DNA of 64,000 nt from Flagellimonas onchidii (GTDB lineage: Bacteria; Bacteroidota; Bacteroidia; Flavobacteriales; Flavobacteriaceae), in contig NZ_SRXX01000002.1 in NCBI RefSeq assembly GCF_004804315.1, positions 339,336 to 403,335 of the forward strand. Reading direction: 5' to 3'. Below the pieces are notes generated by a model. That model worked only from the letters and a program-made list of their open reading frames with translations. It ran no database searches and was not told where the DNA came from. Position 1 is the first letter of the stretch; every line of letters begins with the position of its first letter. The position numbers were made by a program, and so were the translations under genes. This document shows, in pieces, positions 16,666-25,913 of this stretch.

Positions 16666-19209
16666 TCATTTTTTAATGATTTTGTAATGAGTTATTGAAT
16701 TTAAGGTGGTTACAACTAAAAAATAAACCCCTTTAGATAGTTGAGCAACATTTATCTTTACATATCCTTGACTGTCAGATTCCAAATTTTGGCTTATTGC
16801 CCTAGTCCCATTTATATCAAAAACATTCAATTGAACTTTTTCGTAGGCCTGCCCGCCAACATAAACAGTTAAATCTTTGTCATCAATTGGATTAGGATAA
16901 ACATAACCCTTCTTACCTAGGACAATAACCTTCTCAAAAGTACCTTGACAGATTAGGTCGGTGCTTATTTTAATCTTGTTCTCAATAGTGGTACTAAGGG
17001 TTAACGTAACCTTGTTTTCGGTAGTTTCATAAACCTTTCCGTTTAGTTCAATTGTATAGGAATCAGAGCCGGAAAGCTCCATGTCTACCTGATTTTCTAA
17101 TCCAGTCATATTCAACTCTACACCAAGAGGTTCTGGTTCCGAAACAATCAAGTTGTAGCATTGCTCGTAACCGCTGACATTCTTTATGCTGATGCATAAT
17201 GTGTAACTATCAGCAGGTAAGTCATTAAAGAACAAATCTTTAGTAAATTCAACATTCCCAGCTTCACCTCCATTACTATTTGTAAGAACAGCAACGTAGT
17301 TCATAGTTTTTTCTGCACTTACTTCTATTTGGGCATTTTCACTACCCACACAGGATGTGCCGATAGTCTTTACTTTAAAGTTTTCGGCTCCCAAAGAAAT
17401 CTCACAACCATCAGTATCCACTATAGCGCCGTTAGAAGTATCTTCACAAATATCCTCTTCGTTGGGTACTCCATCGTTATCAATATCTAAGTCACAAGCA
17501 TCTCCGATACCATCTTGGTCAAAATCTTCTTGTCCCGGATTGTACGTTGTTGGACAATTGTCATTTTCATTTGTAATACCATCATTGTCTTCGTCATTCT
17601 GAATGGTGTATTCATATGGGTCAGTCCCACTCTCATACTCATCTCTATTAGAAAGGCTGTCACCATCACAATCGGCCACTGCCCATATGGCATTGGCGGA
17701 ATCATAGCCCGTATAGCCAGCACTTTGGACAGGGTCACAGGGGTCGTTCAGATCCGTACCGTCATTGGTCTCGTTGTCATCATCAATACCATCGCCGTCG
17801 GTATCACCAGAGGCTTGGTAAGGATCCGTCCCATTGGTGGCCTCATCGCCATTGACAACCCCATCGCCATCACAATCGGCCGCCGCCCATATGGCATTGG
17901 CGGAATCATAACCCGTATAGCCCGCACCTTGGACAGGGTCGCAGGGGTCGTTCAAGTCCGTACCGTCATTGGTCTCGTTGTCATCATCAATGCCATCACC
18001 GTCGGTATCGACCAGTAGATAGGGATCCGTCCCGTTGGTAACTTCAACGCTATTGATCAGGCCATCGCCATCACAATCTGCCGCTGCCCATATCGCGTTG
18101 GCGGCATCGTAGCCCGTATAGCCGGCTGCCTGCACGGGAAGACAGGGGTCAAGGGCCTCTGCCGCTGAAGCCTCCAAATTGTCGGCAACCCCGTCGCCAT
18201 CGGTATCATCATAAACACTTATAAGTACCGTATCGGAATAGCCGCCATCATCTGTTGTAACAGTTATGGTAGCCGATCCAGATGAAATTGTACTTACTAA
18301 TCCGTTGTTTACAGTAGCTACCGATAAATTATCACTCGTCCATACTAGCGATTGATTGGTAGCATTGTTCGGGACTACAGTTGCAGTCAATGAAACAGAT
18401 TCTCCCGTTATCAAGCTTACCATGTTTGAGGATAAATTCACTCCCGTAACAGCAATATTTGTTGTCAATGGGTCTGGAACAGCTCCACCATTAATAAAAT
18501 ATGCTGCCCTAGTCCTCATAAACTCTGAAAGTAAATCCTCTCCCAAAACAGAGGGGTGTACTCCGTCAAAACCAGCTGCGCCTACATCAAAATATGTTAG
18601 GTAATTTGTTCTCGTGAAATTGTATAAATCAACTATGGGATTACCATCTATATTGATTTGGGAAGGTGTGTTGGCCAATATTTTTGGAATCAAAATGTCC
18701 TGATTATATGGTAAACTTCCCAACGATTCGTTGTTATAAATATCTTCTGCAATATCATAGGTTCGAAACGTAATTGGCATAATAATTACATCCTCTTTCC
18801 GAGTTTGCCCGATAGCCGTAATCAGTGCGTCATAATCATCACTAATATTTTGAAGTTGTGTTGCTGTCGCAGTATTATAAGGTCTTGTATCGGTAACATT
18901 GTTTCCTCCAATATGTACCATAAACAGGGTATTGGAGGTATGGGTATTCATAGCAGTTTCCAAAACGCTAATGATGTCATTTATGTTTGAACCCCCAAAT
19001 CCATATCCATATACATCTACATCAACACCGCTCGCCTTCCATTCTGTCGTCCTTGCTGAATTTGGTGTATTTAAGTCCCTTCCATATACCTGTTCCATTA
19101 TTGAAGCGCCTACAACCACTACCTTGTCGTACTGAGAATAAATAGAGGACGAAAAAATAAACAGAAGAAGAAGAAGAAGTACTATTTTACCAAATACTTG
19201 TTTTCTCAT
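16666..19209 (-). CDS. Secreted SGNH hydrolase with BIG2 and thrombospondin type 3 repeats, T9SS type A domain
   Basis: This protein has 847 residues. A signal peptide (about 1-25) leads into an SGNH/GDSL hydrolase domain (about 28-240): serine block VVVGASIMEQ, asparagine block HIGGNNVTD and the Asp-His block FDGVHPS. A bacterial Ig-like group 2 domain (about 250-330) and Asp-rich thrombospondin type 3 repeats (about 335-600) follow. The end (from about 770, YPNPIDD to HYKIIKK) is a type A type IX sorting domain. The protein is probably exported to the surface or medium and may remove ester groups, such as acetyl, from a polysaccharide. The substrate is unknown. The repeat section is nearly identical in DNA to the downstream gene 55 bases away. 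Confidence 0.88.
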   Translation of the reverse strand: MRKQVFGKIVLLLLLLFIFSSSIYSQYDKVVVVGASIMEQVYGRDLNTPNSARTTEWKASGVDVDVYGYGFGGSNINDIISVLETAMNTHTSNTLFMVHIGGNNVTDTRPYNTATATQLQNISDDYDALITAIGQTRKEDVIIMPITFRTYDIAEDIYNNESLGSLPYNQDILIPKILANTPSQINIDGNPIVDLYNFTRTNYLTYFDVGAAGFDGVHPSVLGEDLLSEFMRTRAAYFINGGAVPDPLTTNIAVTGVNLSSNMVSLITGESVSLTATVVPNNATNQSLVWTSDNLSVATVNNGLVSTISSGSATITVTTDDGGYSDTVLISVYDDTDGDGVADNLEASAAEALDPCLPVQAAGYTGYDAANAIWAAADCDGDGLINSVEVTNGTDPYLLVDTDGDGIDDDNETNDGTDLNDPCDPVQGAGYTGYDSANAIWAAADCDGDGVVNGDEATNGTDPYQASGDTDGDGIDDDNETNDGTDLNDPCDPVQSAGYTGYDSANAIWAVADCDGDSLSNRDEYESGTDPYEYTIQNDEDNDGITNENDNCPTTYNPGQEDFDQDGIGDACDLDIDNDGVPNEEDICEDTSNGAIVDTDGCEISLGAENFKVKTIGTSCVGSENAQIEVSAEKTMNYVAVLTNSNGGEAGNVEFTKDLFFNDLPADSYTLCISIKNVSGYEQCYNLIVSEPEPLGVELNMTGLENQVDMELSGSDSYTIELNGKVYETTENKVTLTLSTTIENKIKISTDLICQGTFEKVIVLGKKGYVYPNPIDDKDLTVYVGGQAYEKVQLNVFDINGTRAISQNLESDSQGYVKINVAQLSKGVYFLVVTTLNSITHYKIIKK
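17665..18205 (-). repeat. Thrombospondin type 3 coding repeats in the SGNH hydrolase gene
   Basis: The stretch has two and a half copies of the same 204-base unit found at 14460-15560, including the block 17936-18199 that matches 15137-15400 with four mismatches. The reading frame and order of the units are kept between the two genes. Confidence 0.88.
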
Positions 19210-19250
19210 ATAGCATCAAAAGTGTTATCTATGGTTGACTGGCATCGTAA

Positions 19251-19258
19251 CAAATGTA
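19251..19258 (-). promoter_or_regulatory. Candidate -7 promoter element for the SGNH hydrolase gene
   Basis: On - this reads TACATTTG, a match to the Bacteroidota -7 consensus TAnnTTTG, 41 bases before the start codon. No good -33 TTTG is seen at the usual distance, so the call rests on the -7 element and position only. Confidence 0.35.
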
Positions 19259-19277
19259 CTGGACATTAGTAATACTT

Positions 19278-20453
19278 TTAGTTAAGTTTGACAATTACAA
19301 ACTCCGACCTTCTATTCTTTCCATGTTTCTCCTCCGGGCAGTTAACGCCATCTTCACACTCGTTGGTCAATCTTGTCTCACCAAATGCATCATTTTTTAT
19401 TCTGTCTTGGGTGATGCCCTTGGACAAGATATAGTTCATCGTTCTTTCAGCTCGTCTTTCAGATAGCCATTGGTTGTACTTTTTTGTACCTCGTGAATCT
19501 GTATGGGCACTTACCTTAATAACCAAACTAGGAGTATTTTCCATTATACCAACTAATTTGTCCAAAACTTCTTTGTCATTAGCAGTTAAATATGACGAGT
19601 TAAGTTTGAAATAGACATTAGATAATTTATCAATCTCGTTTCTAATTTTAGCAAGTCTAGCCTCTTCAGCTTCCTTTTTTGCCTTTTCTGCTGCAGCCAA
19701 TCGTGCTGTTTCTTTTTCTTTTTCCAATCTCTCAGCCAACAAACGAGCCTCCTCATCGGCCTTTTGTTTGGCCGCAATTGAATCTTGTATACGCTGCTGT
19801 TCTTCTAACAGTGCTAGTTTTTCCTCGCCTTTTCTGGATAATCCTTTTTTGACATTAAATCTATATGCTACACCGAGTGCATGCTGAATATGATTTGTTG
19901 CATTTTCCGTATTCATGGCCCATTTACCAGTGGTGCTAAAATCCAATCCCCAATGATCAGAAAACCAAGTTCTGAATCCCGCTAAAGCATTATAAGTTCC
20001 TCGACCCTGATTATTGGCATCGGTATATCCTGCTCCGACCCCTACATAAGGATCAAAGAAACCTGTTTCACCTAAAATCATATTTAAATCATAGCTAATC
20101 CTAAAGTCCAGCCCATAATAATCTACATCAGCTGGGATAGCTTCTCCATCCACAATTTTCCCTTCTTTATATTTATTATAGGTGGCAACTGCTTCCAAAC
20201 CAAGACCGTTCTCAAAGTAACGACCTATACTGGCGCGTGAGGGGTGAGGTACTGTATGCCAATGCCATCCGTCACTAAAGTCGAATAGACTACCAAAGGC
20301 ATCTCCAGAATCATCAACGAAATTTGTTCCTAAACTGACCAACCAATAGCTTTTTACAATGCTATCTTTTTTTGTCAACTGTACTTCTTGTCCTGTAGAA
20401 CTAAGGGAAGTTAATAAAACAAGTACCGCTATAAGAGGCTTTAGGCGTATCAT
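19278..20453 (-). CDS. OmpA-family outer-membrane protein
   Basis: This protein of 391 residues has a signal peptide (about 1-21, SSTGQ). An N-terminal barrel-like region (about 25-205) resembles flavobacterial OmpA porin domains (VSLGTNFVDDSGDAF, ENGLGLEAVATYNKY). It is followed by a charged Ala/Glu/Lys-rich helix likely to form a coiled coil (about 215-275) and a C-terminal OmpA peptidoglycan-binding domain (about 278-391) with VSAHTDSRGTKKYNQWLSERRA. It should anchor the outer membrane to the cell wall. It stands alone between the SGNH hydrolase gene and a PrcB-like gene, with its own probable promoter. Confidence 0.93.
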   Translation of the reverse strand: MIRLKPLIAVLVLLTSLSSTGQEVQLTKKDSIVKSYWLVSLGTNFVDDSGDAFGSLFDFSDGWHWHTVPHPSRASIGRYFENGLGLEAVATYNKYKEGKIVDGEAIPADVDYYGLDFRISYDLNMILGETGFFDPYVGVGAGYTDANNQGRGTYNALAGFRTWFSDHWGLDFSTTGKWAMNTENATNHIQHALGVAYRFNVKKGLSRKGEEKLALLEEQQRIQDSIAAKQKADEEARLLAERLEKEKETARLAAAEKAKKEAEEARLAKIRNEIDKLSNVYFKLNSSYLTANDKEVLDKLVGIMENTPSLVIKVSAHTDSRGTKKYNQWLSERRAERTMNYILSKGITQDRIKNDAFGETRLTNECEDGVNCPEEKHGKNRRSEFVIVKLN

Positions 20454-20482
20454 GCTAATAAGATTTGAGGTTCTTTCCTACA

Positions 20483-20490
20483 CAAATCTA
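20483..20490 (-). promoter_or_regulatory. Candidate -7 promoter element for the OmpA-family gene
   Basis: On - this reads TAGATTTG, matching TAnnTTTG, 29 bases before the start codon. The -33 element is not clear. Confidence 0.4.
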
Positions 20491-20575
20491 ATTTTAACCC
20501 TCTTAAATTGTTGGCTTTGTACTTTGAAGTGCTCTTATTTTCGATAAGAAGTAAAAATGGTAAAATCCGTATTGG

Positions 20576-21031
20576 TTAAAATCCCAATTTTTGAATACTT
20601 ACCTTTTTTGAAGTAATGGGCAGTTTATAGAGATAAAATGGGTAAACAGTGAGGGTTTTCCTGCTTTTTGACCCATCTCTATTTTCATTTAGTTCGATGG
20701 TAATCAACACATTATTTTCCTCTTCCGTTTTTCGCAGTAAAGGTTCTTTTTCTCCTTTATGCTCTCCGGTACAGACTGCTAGAATCATGTTTTTGGAAAA
20801 ATCTACATCTGGTACCGGTAACCCCGGTTTTCGGGTTTTGTTAATTCTGGAATAGAATTTTCTCAAGGCCTTGGTATCCGAAATTATCGAGGCTTCATAA
20901 TCTAGAACCCCACTATAATCATCCGCGGCAATTAATTCCATATCACTGTTTTCTGTAGCCATTGTTTTCGCATCATGCTGAGCTTTACAAGATATTAAAC
21001 AGATAAAGGATATGATCAAAATATACCTCAT
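20576..21031 (-). CDS. Small lipoprotein, PrcB-like
   Basis: This protein of 151 residues has a lipobox near residue 15 (CLISC|K). The middle, VDFSKNMILAVCTGEHKGEKEP, followed by VLITIELNE and a C-terminal strand, resembles the small PrcB-type domain that assists a surface protease in treponemes. Flavobacterial genomes carry many such stand-alone copies of unknown role. It begins 3 bases after the stop of bshA and is almost certainly co-transcribed with it, but a functional link to bacillithiol is not established. Confidence 0.65.
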   Translation of the reverse strand: MRYILIISFICLISCKAQHDAKTMATENSDMELIAADDYSGVLDYEASIISDTKALRKFYSRINKTRKPGLPVPDVDFSKNMILAVCTGEHKGEKEPLLRKTEEENNVLITIELNENRDGSKSRKTLTVYPFYLYKLPITSKKVSIQKLGF

Positions 21032-21034
21032 TAA

Positions 21035-22177
21035 TCAAAAAGTATTTTTAAATCTCGATTTATAGGCCTTTTCATATACTTCTTCATAGAGCGGTAAAAT
21101 GTTTAAGATGTCGAACTTGGAGGCTACCTCGTGCGCATTTTCTTTGAATTGTTCAAGTACTACATTGTCGGACAATATATATAATGCTTTTTCTGCCATT
21201 TCTGCAACATCACCAACATCAGCCAAATAACCTGACACCCCATCTTTGTTAACCTCAGGAATACCACCGGTATTACTGGATATTACAGGAACCCTATTAA
21301 TCATGGCTTCCAACGCTGCCAAACCAAAACTTTCGGATTTTGATGGTAACAAGAACAAATCTGAAAAGCACAGTATCCTATCTATTTCGTTGCTATTGCC
21401 CAAGAAAACAACTTTATCCTTTATATCAAGGTCGTCACACAGCTGTTCTGCGTACTCTTTTTCAGGACCCTCTCCTACCATTATAAGCTTAGCAGGTATT
21501 TCCTGCTGTACTCTATAAAAGACATGAATCACATCAGGAATGTTCTTGACTTTTCTAAAGTTACTAATATGCGTAATGATACGTTCATCTTCATTAGCCA
21601 TCAATGAACGTTGACAGTCGGCATAATTGGGTTGGTATTTTGATGAGTCAATAAAATTGGGGATAACCTCAATTTCCTTTTCGATATCAAAGATTTCCAA
21701 TGTGCTTTGCTTCAATCCCTCAGAAACAGAGGTTACCACATCTGATTTGTTTATGCTGAAATTCACTGCGGGCTTATAAAAGGGATGCTTGCCCACCAAA
21801 GTGATATCTGTTCCGTGCAGAGTGGTAATCATCGGAATGAAAATTCCCTCTTCCTGAAGCATCTTTTTTGCCATATAACCAGCATATGCATGGGGTATTG
21901 CGTAGTGAACATGCAGTAGTTCGATACCATACAACCGAATGGTATCTACCAATTTACTGGATAAAGCCAATTCATACGGTTGATAATGAAACAAGGGATA
22001 CTCTGGAACATGAACCTCATGGAAATGAATGTTATTTCCAAGAAGTCCCAATCTTACAGGTTGTTTATAGGTTACAAAATGAACTTCATGCCCTCTTTCG
22101 GCCAAGGCGATGCCCAATTCGGTCGCCACAACACCACTACCCCCAAATGTAGGGTAACAAACTATAGCTATCTTCAT
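21035..22177 (-). CDS. bshA: N-acetyl-alpha-D-glucosaminyl L-malate synthase BshA
   Basis: This GT4-family glycosyltransferase of 380 residues catalyses the first step of bacillithiol synthesis, joining GlcNAc from UDP-GlcNAc to L-malate in the cytoplasm. It shows the BshA start MKIAIVCYPTFGGSGVVATELG, the HVHYAIPHAYAGY and TTLHGTDITLVG motifs (near 94-127), and the donor-site stretch ESFGLAALEAM with GGIPEVN (near 290-315). The length is right for the family. The gene lies between the GH3/beta-lactamase fusion (29 bases upstream) and the PrcB-like gene (3 bases downstream). Other bacillithiol genes are not in the window. Confidence 0.95.
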   Translation of the reverse strand: MKIAIVCYPTFGGSGVVATELGIALAERGHEVHFVTYKQPVRLGLLGNNIHFHEVHVPEYPLFHYQPYELALSSKLVDTIRLYGIELLHVHYAIPHAYAGYMAKKMLQEEGIFIPMITTLHGTDITLVGKHPFYKPAVNFSINKSDVVTSVSEGLKQSTLEIFDIEKEIEVIPNFIDSSKYQPNYADCQRSLMANEDERIITHISNFRKVKNIPDVIHVFYRVQQEIPAKLIMVGEGPEKEYAEQLCDDLDIKDKVVFLGNSNEIDRILCFSDLFLLPSKSESFGLAALEAMINRVPVISSNTGGIPEVNKDGVSGYLADVGDVAEMAEKALYILSDNVVLEQFKENAHEVASKFDILNILPLYEEVYEKAYKSRFKNTF

Positions 22178-22206
22178 ATAGGCAAATCTAAGGCAATATT
22201 TTAAGC

Positions 22207-25119
22207 CTAATTTATAATGGAATCATAAATCGCTTGCTGAATTCTAGTTCTCAACCCAGATTTGATCAGCAAGGTATTACTGGATGAAGGGTAAGTTCTG
22301 TTGGACAAAAACACATAAACCAACTCTTCTTCAGGGTCTGCCCAAGTATACGTTCCGGTAAATCCGCTATGGCCAAAGCTCTTACGCGAAACACAACCAC
22401 AGGTGGGACCTTTTTCCTCTAATTGAGGTTTGTCGAAACCAACTCCCCTACGCACGTTTTTGTGGCAGAAGTAGCAGGTATTGAATTTTTTTATGGTTCG
22501 ATCATCCAAAAACCTTTTCCCTCCATAGATTCCTCCTTGTAAGTACATTTGCATGATTTTGGCTACGTCCGTGGCATTGCCAAACAAACCTGCATGCCCC
22601 CCTACTCCGCCTTGCATGGCAGCTCCCATGTCGTGAACATAACCTTGTACGGTTTGATATCTAAAGTAATTGTCTTCTTCAGAGGGAACAATTTCCTCTT
22701 TCGAAAACCTTTCCAGTGGATTGAATCCCATATGATTAAGTCCCATAGGTTCAATTAAGAAGCTTTTGATCAATTCGTCCAAGGAATTACCGTAGGTCTC
22801 TTCAATATATTTCTTAAATACATAATAAGGGACATCACTATATCGATACCTATTGGATTTCAAACTTTGCCTTCCAATACGATTATAAATGGAATCTTTG
22901 TATGCATCTGTCAAATACAGGTTTTCAGCAACTTTATACGAAAAACCGTCAGTTGGGGCATTCCTATAAAATGCATTGGATGGTTTTCGATTTTTTGTCA
23001 AAGTATCTATGTAAAAGGCAATCCATGCAGGCAATCGTCCATAATGTGATAGTGCCTTAAGCACCGTAACGTCTTTTATTTCGGTAGAATCATATTGAGG
23101 TATAAGTTCTTTGAAGGTATTGTTTAAAGCAATCTTACCTTCTTCCTCCATTTTCATGATCAGGGGTAAGGTAGATAGAATTTTGGTCAAAGATGCCAAA
23201 TCGTAAATATGTTCTTCAGTGATGCTTTCTTCAGAAGTATATGTTGGTTTTCCAAAGTTTTTATTATAAATAACCTTACCTTTTTTGGCAATCAAAACCT
23301 GTGCTCCTGGAAACATTAATGAATCCAACCCGGCCTTAACCAAAGTATCTACAACTGCCAATCGCGAAGAACTTAATCCCACACGTTCTGGAAAACTGTA
23401 CCCCAAACGATGTAATGGTTTAAGATCCAAGCCCGTATTTACCGGAAATTCTGAATGTGCTGAAACAGGTAGTTTACCTTTTGTTCCAATAGCTCCAAAA
23501 ATCACCTCAGCAGCTGATTCTTGTGCAATTTTGCTGTTTTGATATGCCACAACCAGTCCATCTACCGTCTTAAAGTCAGGGATGTCTAAAAGCGCATAGG
23601 GCTTTGCAAAGACAGTTAAAACAGTATTGCTAGTTCTAAGGTTCGCAATTTCTCGAAGCCAAAAAAGCTCGTTTTTTGAGAACTTAGAGGATTTCCATGG
23701 GTTTTTGTTGCTCTTGTGAAATCCTATAATCACCAAATTGAAATCTGCCAAAGCACTTTTATATGCTGCTACATCTTTGGCTTTAACTCGTGTAACCCTT
23801 GCATATTGATTTAGTGTATTGAAAAACACTTCCCCAGAATCATCCCCAAATTCTACATAGGCTATCTTTTTGTTTTCCAACTTTTTTATCGGAAGTAAGG
23901 AAAAATTGTTTTTCACCACTGTAATGGCATTCTCAATGGCCTTTTCATAGATTACGTCATTTTCGACTCCATTTAGGTCTTCATAAAGGTTTTCCATATC
24001 AATTGGCTGGTAATTATTCAATCCAGCCTTATACTTGGCCATCAATATTTTCTTGACCGAATGTGCCAAACGCGTTTCAGAAATAACACCATTGTTATAG
24101 GCATCAACCAGTTTTTCTTTAGCTTTTAGGACATTATCTGGCATCAAAAGCATATCGTTCCCTGCTTTAAAAGCTTCGAGCTCAACCTCACCTTCAGGCG
24201 CAAATTGAGAAACAGCTTTCATATTTAGGGCATCGGTGAAAATCAATCCCTCAAAGCCCATTTCTTCTTTTAAGATTCCAGAAATAATCTGTTCGGAAAG
24301 TGTGGACGGCAAGCCTTCCCTAATTTCTAAATTGGGTACATCTAAGTGAGCTACCATAACAGACGTCAGGCCACTATCAATCAATTTTTGAAAAGGATAA
24401 AGTTCGATGGAATCCATTCGCTGTCTCGTAGAACTGATTATTGGCAACGATTTATGGGAATCTGTTGCGGTATCGCCATGACCTGGAAAGTGTTTCCCAG
24501 ATGACAAAATCCCCGCTTTTTCCATGCCTCGTAGAAAGGCCATTCCCTTTTGGGCCACATTTTTAGGGTCTTCACCAAAAGAACGGTTGCCAATAATAGG
24601 ATTTTTTGGGTTATTGTTTACATCAAGGTCTGGGGCAAAATTAATGTGTACCCCTAGCCTTTTGGCATGTTTCCCCACCTGAAGTCCCACCTCTTCAATA
24701 ATTGAACTATCCTGAATTGCTCCCAATGTCATGTTCCAGGGAAAGGCATAGGTAGAATCCAATCGCATCGCCAATCCCCATTCAGCGTCCAAGGCAATCA
24801 TTAAGGGTGTTTTGGAAATCGATTGGAATTCATTGGTAAGCTTTGCTTGCCTGCCAGGACCACCGGGCAAAAATACCACTCCCCCAATATGGTGTTCCCG
24901 AATCAAATCTTTAATCTTATCGGAAGCGGATTTAGCTTGATTGGAGGCAATGCTAACCATCATCAATTGCCCAATCCGTTCTTCAACGGACATTGCATTA
25001 TATTTTTCCTCAACCCAATTTTGTTGGGCCAAAGAATCCTTTGTGATCAGCGGGTTATGTTGACCCTTGACACTCCAAAAAACCAGTAAAAAAAGGGGAA
25101 AGTAATTGTTTATCCTCAT
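22207..25119 (-). CDS. GH3 beta-N-acetylglucosaminidase fused to a beta-lactamase-type serine hydrolase
   Basis: This protein of 970 residues has a signal peptide (about 1-19). The N-terminal GH3 domain (about 30-390) has NagZ-like motifs: KHFPGHGDTATDSHKSLP (near 208-225), with the His and Asp that assist catalysis, and FTDALNMKAV with the nucleophile Asp. A GH3 C-terminal-like domain follows (about 415-575). From about 590 there is a class C beta-lactamase/PBP-like domain with the Ser-x-x-Lys motif in LASLTKIL (near 638-645), YSD as the Tyr motif, and HSGFTGT near 937. It is probably periplasmic, acting on cell-wall fragments: one half cleaves GlcNAc, the other may act on the peptide. The fusion is a known Bacteroidota arrangement. 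Confidence 0.9.
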   Translation of the reverse strand: MRINNYFPLFLLVFWSVKGQHNPLITKDSLAQQNWVEEKYNAMSVEERIGQLMMVSIASNQAKSASDKIKDLIREHHIGGVVFLPGGPGRQAKLTNEFQSISKTPLMIALDAEWGLAMRLDSTYAFPWNMTLGAIQDSSIIEEVGLQVGKHAKRLGVHINFAPDLDVNNNPKNPIIGNRSFGEDPKNVAQKGMAFLRGMEKAGILSSGKHFPGHGDTATDSHKSLPIISSTRQRMDSIELYPFQKLIDSGLTSVMVAHLDVPNLEIREGLPSTLSEQIISGILKEEMGFEGLIFTDALNMKAVSQFAPEGEVELEAFKAGNDMLLMPDNVLKAKEKLVDAYNNGVISETRLAHSVKKILMAKYKAGLNNYQPIDMENLYEDLNGVENDVIYEKAIENAITVVKNNFSLLPIKKLENKKIAYVEFGDDSGEVFFNTLNQYARVTRVKAKDVAAYKSALADFNLVIIGFHKSNKNPWKSSKFSKNELFWLREIANLRTSNTVLTVFAKPYALLDIPDFKTVDGLVVAYQNSKIAQESAAEVIFGAIGTKGKLPVSAHSEFPVNTGLDLKPLHRLGYSFPERVGLSSSRLAVVDTLVKAGLDSLMFPGAQVLIAKKGKVIYNKNFGKPTYTSEESITEEHIYDLASLTKILSTLPLIMKMEEEGKIALNNTFKELIPQYDSTEIKDVTVLKALSHYGRLPAWIAFYIDTLTKNRKPSNAFYRNAPTDGFSYKVAENLYLTDAYKDSIYNRIGRQSLKSNRYRYSDVPYYVFKKYIEETYGNSLDELIKSFLIEPMGLNHMGFNPLERFSKEEIVPSEEDNYFRYQTVQGYVHDMGAAMQGGVGGHAGLFGNATDVAKIMQMYLQGGIYGGKRFLDDRTIKKFNTCYFCHKNVRRGVGFDKPQLEEKGPTCGCVSRKSFGHSGFTGTYTWADPEEELVYVFLSNRTYPSSSNTLLIKSGLRTRIQQAIYDSIIN

Positions 25120-25407
25120 AAAATCTTATCTGAGACCTGAACTTACAACGCTTAAAAATATTGCATTTCATCGAAGAACGCACAATTATTGGGATAAATT
25201 AAGGATTTTCTAAGACCACCCTATCCTGTAAGCATAGTTTTTCATACTTCCAGAATTATTTTAAAACATCGTTTGCAGGAAACAAGAAACTTTAAAAAAG
25301 ATACCCCGTAGTGCCTAGTATTGACAAAAGTCATTAAAAATCAATATCATGTTGAGTACATTTATCAATTAATAGTTAAGATGTGTCACCAATAAAAACT
25401 TAAATAA

Positions 25408-25791
25408 ATGTGGAAACATATACTAGCTTGGTTCCCGCTTATTTTTATTGCAATTGCCAACGGGTTATTTCGTGAGAAATTTTTAGCAAGTTATTTAAAC
25501 GAGCTTCGGGCTCACCAAATGTCTACTGCAAGCATGATCCTGTTATTTGGCGTCTACGTTTGGATATTATTTAAGATATGGCCTCCAATGTCTGCCAATC
25601 AGGCAATATTGATTGGTTTAATATGGCTATTCCTAACGGTGATTTTTGAATTTTTATTTGGACATTATGTTGCAGGGCACTCTTGGGATAAGCTTCTAAA
25701 TGATTACAACATTTTACAAGGACGTGTTTGGGTCTTGGCGCTCATCTGGATATTCATCGCGCCATACATTATTTACCAGATACAAAAATAA
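25408..25791 (+). CDS. Small polytopic membrane protein
   Basis: This protein of 127 residues is almost wholly hydrophobic, with four predicted membrane segments (about 7-22, 40-58, 70-88 and 105-122). It has a charged stretch REKFLASYLNELRAHQMST between the first two. I do not recognise a characterised family, though short proteins like this are common in environmental Bacteroidota. It stands alone, divergent from the GH3 fusion across a 288-base gap and convergent with the next gene. The ATG is preceded by TAAATAA, a weak but typical flavobacterial leader. Confidence 0.7.
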   Translation: MWKHILAWFPLIFIAIANGLFREKFLASYLNELRAHQMSTASMILLFGVYVWILFKIWPPMSANQAILIGLIWLFLTVIFEFLFGHYVAGHSWDKLLNDYNILQGRVWVLALIWIFIAPYIIYQIQK

Positions 25792-25913
25792 GAGGGCTGT
25801 TCAGTTATTGGGCATAACTAAAAGGACATGAATGCGTTTTAATGATTTACATCCACCATTAGTAGATGTCTTTCCCTTTAGAAAAAAAGAAAGGAGCTTT
25901 AAAAAAGGGGTTG

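Noticed and set aside
17515..18018. 167-codon frame on + inside the SGNH hydrolase gene
   Set aside because: Same cause: repetitive codon pattern of the real gene on -. Its similarity to the frame at 14722 follows from the shared repeat and is not evidence of a gene family.
14460..18205. CRISPR-like repeat array
   Set aside because: The repeat unit is 204 bases, stays in one coding frame and encodes calcium-binding motifs; there are no spacers or cas genes.
20533..20549. Terminator hairpin after the PrcB-like gene
   Set aside because: Only a 6-base A/T-rich stem with no T run; too weak to call.
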